Shown in pieces: positions 36,064 to 39,438 of a stretch of DNA of 39,438 nucleotides (its first letter is position 1; each line of letters starts with the position of its first letter). Origin of the DNA: a virus; IMG/VR virus record IMGVR_UViG_3300027513_000032, positions 1-39,438 of that record, one strand, 5' to 3'. A model generated the notes under the pieces. That model ran no database searches and was not told the DNA's origin. It saw nothing but the letters and a program-made list of their open reading frames with translations. Both the position numbers and the translations under genes were made by a program.

Positions 36064-36669
36064 ATGCGTGTACTCATTGCCTGCGAAGTCTCGGGCATCG
36101 TCCGGGATGCGTTCACCCGTGAGGGCCACATGGCCGTATCGTGTGACCTCAAGCCGACCGAAGCACCGGGCGAACACTTCCAGGGCGACGTCAGAAAGAT
36201 CCTCGACCTCGGCTGGGATCTGATGATCGCCCACCCGCCCTGCACCCACCTCGCCGTGTCGGGTGCCCGCTGGTTCGAAGCCAAGACCACCGAGCAGATC
36301 GAGGCGCTGGAGTTCGTCAAGCTGCTGATGGCGGCACCCATCGAGAAGATCGCCATCGAGAACCCGGTGTCGATTATCTCGACCCACATCCGCAAGCCCA
36401 AGCAGATCATCCAGCCCTACGAGTACGGGCACGATGCGTCGAAGCGTACCTGCTTATGGCTCAAGAACTTGCCGTACCTGTACGCCACGAAGTACATCAG
36501 GCCTCGCATCGTGCGCGGTCAGGAACGCTGGGCCAACCAGACCGACAGCGGTCAAAACAAGTTAGGCCCATCGGAGGAGCGCGCTGCGCTGCGTGCTGAA
36601 ACTTATCCCGGCATAGCCGAAGCTATGGCACGACAGTGGGGAGGAGAAGATAATGGATACGCCGTATGA
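36064..36669 (+). CDS. Cytosine DNA methyltransferase-like protein
   Basis: 201 residues starting MRVLIACEVSGIVRDAFTRE directly after the primase stop. Features of C5-methyltransferases: the SAM-binding LIACE-SG start, PPC catalytic motif in AHPPCTHLAVSGARWF and ENP in KIAIENPVS. It is shorter than restriction-type enzymes (about 300 residues) and lacks an obvious target-recognition domain, like a common short phage family. May modify phage DNA or be a relic. Overlaps the next gene by 17 nt. Confidence 0.6.
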   Translation: MRVLIACEVSGIVRDAFTREGHMAVSCDLKPTEAPGEHFQGDVRKILDLGWDLMIAHPPCTHLAVSGARWFEAKTTEQIEALEFVKLLMAAPIEKIAIENPVSIISTHIRKPKQIIQPYEYGHDASKRTCLWLKNLPYLYATKYIRPRIVRGQERWANQTDSGQNKLGPSEERAALRAETYPGIAEAMARQWGGEDNGYAV

Positions 36670-36829
36670 CATCCGGCACATCGTGCGTAGGCACGGCGGT
36701 GCCGACTACGAGATCTTTCACGTCGATGACGGCCACGTTCTAACCGCGCACGACTTTACGACGGCCCGCATGACCGTTGAGGCGCTGAACAAGCTGGTGC
36801 TTGAGCGTGCGATAGCGAGGGTAGCGTGA
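36653..36829 (+). CDS. Small protein of unknown function
   Basis: 58 residues; GGAGGAGAAG precedes ATG 36653. The product (MDTPYDIRHIVRRHGGADYE, IFHVDDGHVLTAHDFTTARM, VEALNKLVLERAIARVA) is a small alpha/beta protein. Its TGA overlaps the next GTG start (GTGA). Not recognised. Confidence 0.55.
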   Translation: MDTPYDIRHIVRRHGGADYEIFHVDDGHVLTAHDFTTARMTVEALNKLVLERAIARVA

Positions 36830-37011
36830 AAAAGGAACTCGCTCCGCTGACAGATGAGTTCATCCGGGCAGCTATCGTCAACGGTAACATCGTGCCGCCC
36901 CCAAATGATCACATCGAAACTGTGCCGAGAAAAATCTTCATCGGCATAGCCTGGGCGGTCCCCATGAGCCTGTTACTCTGGGGGGTAATTTACTGGATAT
37001 TGTTTCTTTAG
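36826..37011 (+). CDS. Small membrane-anchored protein
   Basis: 61 residues from GTG 36826 (MKKELAPLTDEFIRAAIVNG), with a C-terminal membrane segment (IFIGIAWAVPMSLLLWGVIY, then WILFL). The end overlaps the convergent HNH gene by 4 nt. The last plus-strand gene of the window. Confidence 0.55.
   Translation: MKKELAPLTDEFIRAAIVNGNIVPPPNDHIETVPRKIFIGIAWAVPMSLLLWGVIYWILFL
36973..36988. repeat. 16-bp palindrome at gene end
   Basis: TTACTC-TGGG-GGGTAA, in the membrane segment codons of the 36826 gene. Confidence 0.8.
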
Positions 37012-37274
37012 AAGGTCTTATCTCCACGGTTCTCATGAACCGAACGCACCCGCCAGTTGGACGGGTCGTTGGAACCCCCAGCGGAAAGGGCCTTGATGTG
37101 ATCAAGGTCTTTCCCCTGGAGGGCCTTTTCTCCCAGACGTTTGACTGCCCAGTACCTGGCCTTGTTGCGGGCCCGCTGGTCCGCCATGTACTTCGCGCCC
37201 TTCTTGTACGCCTTGTCGTATTCTGACGTACCGCCGGGGGGGCGCTTGGTCGAAAGGCCAGATAGATCAGGCAT
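37008..37274 (-). CDS. HNH endonuclease-like protein
   Basis: 88 residues. GKDLDHIKALSAGGSNDPSN plus WRVRSVHENRGDKTF matches the HNH core (D-H-I-x-x-L-S-x-GG-S-N-x-x-x-N-W-x-V ... NR), preceded by a basic helix. No CxxC zinc sites, so it is the minimal phage type, which often helps terminase cut DNA or acts as a homing relic. Ends tail to tail with the plus-strand genes. Confidence 0.75.
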   Translation of the reverse strand: MPDLSGLSTKRPPGGTSEYDKAYKKGAKYMADQRARNKARYWAVKRLGEKALQGKDLDHIKALSAGGSNDPSNWRVRSVHENRGDKTF

Positions 37275-37507
37275 CAGATTGGCGGGGCTGGCCAGTCAGC
37301 CTCGATCAGCGCCGCCATGTCGACTTGGTACTTGGCCGGGGTGCGCGCCAGCACGTAGTTACGAGCGCCTTCGGTGGCCTCAGGCTTCAGGGTTTCGTAG
37401 AGCAGGGTAAGCTCCTCGGTTTCCTCGGGCGTCAGCACGAGGGGTTCGACCACCGGCTGACCGGATGTCATCGCCGGATAGGTCTGTGGATCCTGGTTCA
37501 ATGCCAT
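37274..37507 (-). CDS. Small protein paralogous to Ig-protein N-terminus
   Basis: 77 residues from ATG 37507 with AGGAG upstream; the longer GTG start at 37522 overlaps it. It contains LYETLKPEATEGARNYVLAR followed by TPAKYQVDM, clearly related to LYDQLKPGARVAARDYVLTR and TPPEIQEEM of the 8318-8737 protein, here without the Ig domain. Position among virion genes suggests a structural or adaptor role. Confidence 0.6.
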   Translation of the reverse strand: MALNQDPQTYPAMTSGQPVVEPLVLTPEETEELTLLYETLKPEATEGARNYVLARTPAKYQVDMAALIEADWPAPPI

Positions 37508-37518
37508 GTCGTTCTCCT

Positions 37519-37764
37519 TCACTTGCAGCTTAAGGTCTTGCTGTCGCTACAGGGCGCGCTGACCTTGGGCGAGCCGTGCTTCTTCACCATACCACCGCGA
37601 CTGTAGGTCGGCGCGGCACCGATGCGTCGGCTGCCCTCGCCAATGTTCATGTCGTTCGGACCAGGAACATCCCCGGAGCGGATGGGCCCACCGCCTGCCC
37701 GAGGGCCAATGCGCTTGGGCTCGATCTTCGGACGTCGGGTTTGGCTGTCGATTTCGTCGGCCAT
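37519..37764 (-). CDS. Small Gly/Arg-rich virion-type protein
   Basis: 81 residues (MADEIDSQTRRPKIEPKRIG ... TYSRGGMVKKHGSPKVSAPC ...). Contains the YxxGGMVKKGS-type motif shared with the 37766 gene, and a Cys-containing tail. Overlaps the 37274 gene's GTG start. Likely a minor virion or assembly protein; family unknown. Confidence 0.55.
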   Translation of the reverse strand: MADEIDSQTRRPKIEPKRIGPRAGGGPIRSGDVPGPNDMNIGEGSRRIGAAPTYSRGGMVKKHGSPKVSAPCSDSKTLSCK

Positions 37765-37765
37765 G

Positions 37766-38020
37766 TTACTTACCCCATGATTTGATGACTTTACCGCCGC
37801 TGCACATCTGCGGCGTGGTGTAGGAACCCTTCTTCACCATACCGCCTTGGGCGTAGCCCAATAGATCCAACAACGGATGGCCCCGGCCGCTGGGTGGTGC
37901 AGTTTTTTGCTTCCCCTTGCGGTACTCATCGGCCTGTTCTCTCCAGTTGTCCGCTTTGTAATCCGGGCCACGACGCTGCTCGGCCAGTGTCTCGCCAAAG
38001 GTCTTATTTTGCTGGGACAT
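37766..38020 (-). CDS. Small protein with YAQGGMVKKGS motif
   Basis: 84 residues. Charged first half (MSQQNKTFGETLAEQRRGPD), then LLDLLGYAQGGMVKKGSYTT and a Gly/Lys end (CSGGKVIKSWGK). The GGMVKKGS block is shared with 37519 and related motifs (FKKGGKVK, YAKGGQVGKVGS) in neighbours, so these are probably members of one family of small Gly/Lys-rich phage proteins. Confidence 0.55.
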   Translation of the reverse strand: MSQQNKTFGETLAEQRRGPDYKADNWREQADEYRKGKQKTAPPSGRGHPLLDLLGYAQGGMVKKGSYTTPQMCSGGKVIKSWGK

Positions 38021-38029
38021 GGTTACCTC

Positions 38030-38191
38030 CTAGCGTAGGGTCGCCAAGTTACCTGTGAGCCACAGGATCAGCAGGATGATCAGCACGAGGCCGACGATGC
38101 CGCCGAGCCCGTTATATCCATACCTGCCGTAGCCGTAGTAGCCACCACCGAACAGCAGCAGGACCAGCACGATGATGAGGATCAGGGTCAT
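38030..38191 (-). CDS. DUF3309-like small membrane protein
   Basis: 53 residues: membrane helix (MTLILIIVLVLLLFGGG), a Gly/Tyr-rich turn (YYGYGRYGYNGLGG) and a second hydrophobic helix (IVGLVLIILLILWLTGN). This hydrophobic-GYGxYGYxGxGG-hydrophobic pattern is that of DUF3309, common in alphaproteobacteria and their phages. ATGA overlap with the gene before it. Confidence 0.65.
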   Translation of the reverse strand: MTLILIIVLVLLLFGGGYYGYGRYGYNGLGGIVGLVLIILLILWLTGNLATLR

Positions 38192-38337
38192 CCGGGGGGA
38201 TATACCTTCCAGCCGAGGATGGCGATCAGCACCAGCACGACGCCGAGGCCAGGCAAGAGCGGTTGGGTTCTGAAGTACCAGAACCCACCGAGCGCGGTGA
38301 TCACGAGGATCACCCAGAACAGAACCATGAGCAGCAT
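38188..38337 (-). CDS. Small two-helix membrane protein
   Basis: 49 residues (MLLMVLFWVILVITALGGFW ... PGLGVVLVLIAILGWKVYPP). The ATG at 38337 is one base after a 15-bp palindrome copy on the minus strand. Two membrane segments; could be holin-like, though it is outside the known lysis genes. Overlaps the DUF3309-like gene. Confidence 0.55.
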   Translation of the reverse strand: MLLMVLFWVILVITALGGFWYFRTQPLLPGLGVVLVLIAILGWKVYPPG

Positions 38338-38338
38338 G

Positions 38339-38353
38339 TTACCCTCCGAGTAA
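38339..38353. repeat. Variant 15-bp palindrome before start codon
   Basis: TTACCC-TCC-GAGTAA; on the minus strand GGAGGG and then ATG, with the preceding gene's stop at its other edge. Confidence 0.75.
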
Positions 38354-38527
38354 CTAGCGACCCCGCTTAACGCCCCCGCCGCGTTTGAAGTTCCTGGCGG
38401 GTACGTTGGCTGGGCCACCGATTTTGCCGGTGTAAGGCGTCACCTTCGACGCCTTGAGCATCGGCTTGTCAGTCTTCTCCTTGCCGATCTTGTCGCTATC
38501 GGCCTTGCCGAAACCTTTGGCGACCAT
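38354..38527 (-). CDS. Small Lys/Gly-rich protein
   Basis: 57 residues (MVAKGFGKADSDKIGKEKTD ... ARNFKRGGGVKRGR). Basic and probably disordered, with the FKRGGGVK end typical of this set. One base after the stop of the 46-residue gene, immediately before the palindrome at 38339. Likely a virion-internal or DNA-contacting protein. Confidence 0.5.
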   Translation of the reverse strand: MVAKGFGKADSDKIGKEKTDKPMLKASKVTPYTGKIGGPANVPARNFKRGGGVKRGR

Positions 38528-38528
38528 G

Positions 38529-38669
38529 TTACTTAACCTTTCCGCCCTTCTTGAAGAACGCGGGCTTCTCGGCGGCGACGGGCGCACCCTTCTTGGCGAA
38601 CGGCGGGGCCTTACCCTTGGCTCCGAACGGTGGAGCCTTCTTGCTAGCGAACGGGTTGGGTTTTGCCAT
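38529..38669 (-). CDS. Small Lys/Pro-rich protein ending FFKKGGKVK
   Basis: 46 residues: MAKPNPFASKKAPPFGAKGK, then APPFAKKG, ending FFKKGGKVK. The frame has three A-P-P-F or similar units. This C-terminal FFxKGGKVK peptide is common on small phage proteins. TGATG overlap with the gene before it. Confidence 0.55.
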   Translation of the reverse strand: MAKPNPFASKKAPPFGAKGKAPPFAKKGAPVAAEKPAFFKKGGKVK

Positions 38670-39166
38670 CACGTATCTCCCTTCTTTGAATAGTCCTTGA
38701 AGTTCGTCCGGGGACCACCCCCGGCGAAGTCCGGCTTACTCCGGTGGAGGCCGAAGCTCCCCACCTTACCGACCTGACCGCCCTTGGCGTAGTTATAGAT
38801 GCTGAAGCTGGAGTGGGGATCGACAGGTGTCGCTCCCTTCAAGCCCCGGTTCATCTTCATTCCAGCACCGCCGCCCGATCCGCCGCGTCCTGCACCGCCC
38901 GCGCTGCCACGAACACTGGGCGCGCTCTTAGCTCCCTGGCTGCTGGGCGGGTTGCTCCCCCGCCACCGCTCCGCTTCGCTGCGAATGGCAGGCTCGTTCG
39001 CCGCCTTGACGACCTCCGGTGTTGCCGGGGCGGGTCGCGTCGGCTGCTGCGCTGCGGTGGTAAGTCCGCTCCCTTGGGATGCGATGCGTTCGTCCACATC
39101 GACATCTGTATGGCTGTCAATCTTGTTCTGGCCCGTTGCCATGCGGGCGCTCTGGGTGGGCTTCAT
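38669..39166 (-). CDS. Gly/Ser-rich virion-type protein
   Basis: 165 residues, low complexity (Ala/Pro/Ser/Gly/Arg), with Gly-rich RGSAGGAGRGGSGGGAG and a Lys/Gly end (YNYAKGGQVGKVGSFGLHRS). The ATG is one base after the 16-bp palindrome at 39168, whose arm supplies GGAGGAG. Likely a minor virion or scaffold-like protein; unknown function. Confidence 0.55.
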   Translation of the reverse strand: MKPTQSARMATGQNKIDSHTDVDVDERIASQGSGLTTAAQQPTRPAPATPEVVKAANEPAIRSEAERWRGSNPPSSQGAKSAPSVRGSAGGAGRGGSGGGAGMKMNRGLKGATPVDPHSSFSIYNYAKGGQVGKVGSFGLHRSKPDFAGGGPRTNFKDYSKKGDT

Positions 39167-39167
39167 C

Positions 39168-39183
39168 TTACTCCTCCGAGTAA
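39168..39183. repeat. 16-bp palindrome directly upstream of a start codon
   Basis: TTACTC-CTCC-GAGTAA; on the minus strand GGAGGAG then ATG 39166. Confidence 0.85.
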
Positions 39184-39184
39184 C

Positions 39185-39438
39185 TTAGTCGATCCTGAAA
39201 TAGCCGCCGACGTCCGAGAAGGCCTTTTGGCGACCCGACAGGGGCACGCCCAGCTTCCGTTCGTCCCGCTTTTGCTCAGACTTCTTGCGGTTCTGGGCCT
39301 TCCACAGATCCTCCATGGTGATCCTCAAGCTGGGGTCGTCCAGGGTTTCGTTGTAGCTGTCGATCTGCCGCTTGATCCCGGCCTTCTCCTTGTCGGGAGC
39401 GTCCCGGTAGCGGTTGACCCAACGGTTGTGGACCTCGC
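39185..39438 (-). CDS. Partial gene at right edge, likely large virion protein
   Basis: Only the C-terminal 84 codons are present; the stop is TAA at 39187-39185. The end reads EDLWKAQNRKKSEQKRDERK then LGVPLSGRQKAF and SDVGGYFRID. A basic helix followed by LGVPLSGR-x-F-x-x-VGGYF resembles the C-terminus of large internal or injected virion proteins of podoviruses, but the rest is missing. Upstream sequence would settle it. Confidence 0.5.
   Translation of the reverse strand, partial: EVHNRWVNRYRDAPDKEKAGIKRQIDSYNETLDDPSLRITMEDLWKAQNRKKSEQKRDERKLGVPLSGRQKAFSDVGGYFRID

Noticed and set aside
1-39438. Temperate lifestyle genes (integrase, excisionase, attachment site)
   Set aside because: None seen in the window; the dispersed palindrome alone is not evidence of a repressor system.

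Overview
This window is part of a tailed-phage genome, most likely a podovirus-like phage of an alphaproteobacterium. The phage call rests on a portal, coat, scaffold-like and terminase set, a family A DNA polymerase, a primase-helicase and many tiny overlapping genes. The host guess is inference. It rests on high GC, on small families I associate with alphaproteobacteria and their phages (DUF6915-like, DUF3309-like, repeated DIVERLR proteins) and on a Tyr/Pro-rich small secreted protein. I see no integrase, excisionase, clear repressor, tRNA or CRISPR. Both window edges cut minus-strand virion genes, so tail and lysis genes probably lie outside the window, in one missing block if the genome is circular.

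Layout. 1-5.7 kb (minus): a partial gene, coat, scaffold-like protein, four small Gly-rich proteins and portal. 5.75-7.7 kb (plus): small and large terminase. 7.7-9.9 kb (minus): a tightly overlapping operon of small genes including a likely Acb2/Tad1-type cyclic-oligonucleotide sponge and an Ig-domain protein. 9.9-10.15 kb: a divergent, G-rich intergenic region. 10.15-22.7 kb (plus): about 25 mostly unrecognised small genes, an iteron-like AT-rich region (11.37-11.73 kb) and a MoxR-type AAA+ ATPase next to a metallopeptidase/VWA protein. 22.8-24.9 kb: DNA polymerase. 25-26.7 kb: three exported proteins. 26.7-28.3 kb: a string of DIVERLR paralogues and small membrane or Cys-rich proteins, closed by a structured non-coding stretch and a terminator. 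28.3-36.7 kb: replication and recombination genes (PD-(D/E)XK nuclease, VRR-NUC-like nuclease, SNF2-like helicase, a zinc-ribbon/AT-hook protein, primase-helicase, a cytosine-methyltransferase-like protein). 37-39.4 kb (minus): HNH-like protein and a run of small Gly/Lys-rich or membrane proteins leading into a gene cut by the edge.

The most striking signal is a dispersed palindrome. A 15-bp form, TTACCC-N3-GGGTAA, occurs 21 times, 20 of them between 10.15 and 21.06 kb. In nine genes the start codon (ATG or GTG) lies inside the palindrome, so the proteins begin Met-Gly-Asn/Lys, and in several the Shine-Dalgarno sequence abuts the left arm. A related 16-bp form, TTACYC-N4-GRGTAA, occurs 16 times over the rest of the window, several times within 1-6 nt of a start codon. 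Other copies sit inside coding sequences. A second, one-directional 10-mer, CACTCTCYGA, recurs across the plus-strand region. Together with the iteron cluster these suggest genome-wide, DNA- or RNA-level control specific to this phage. The closest known analogue I can name is the start-associated sequences of cluster K mycobacteriophages, but the sequence here is different.
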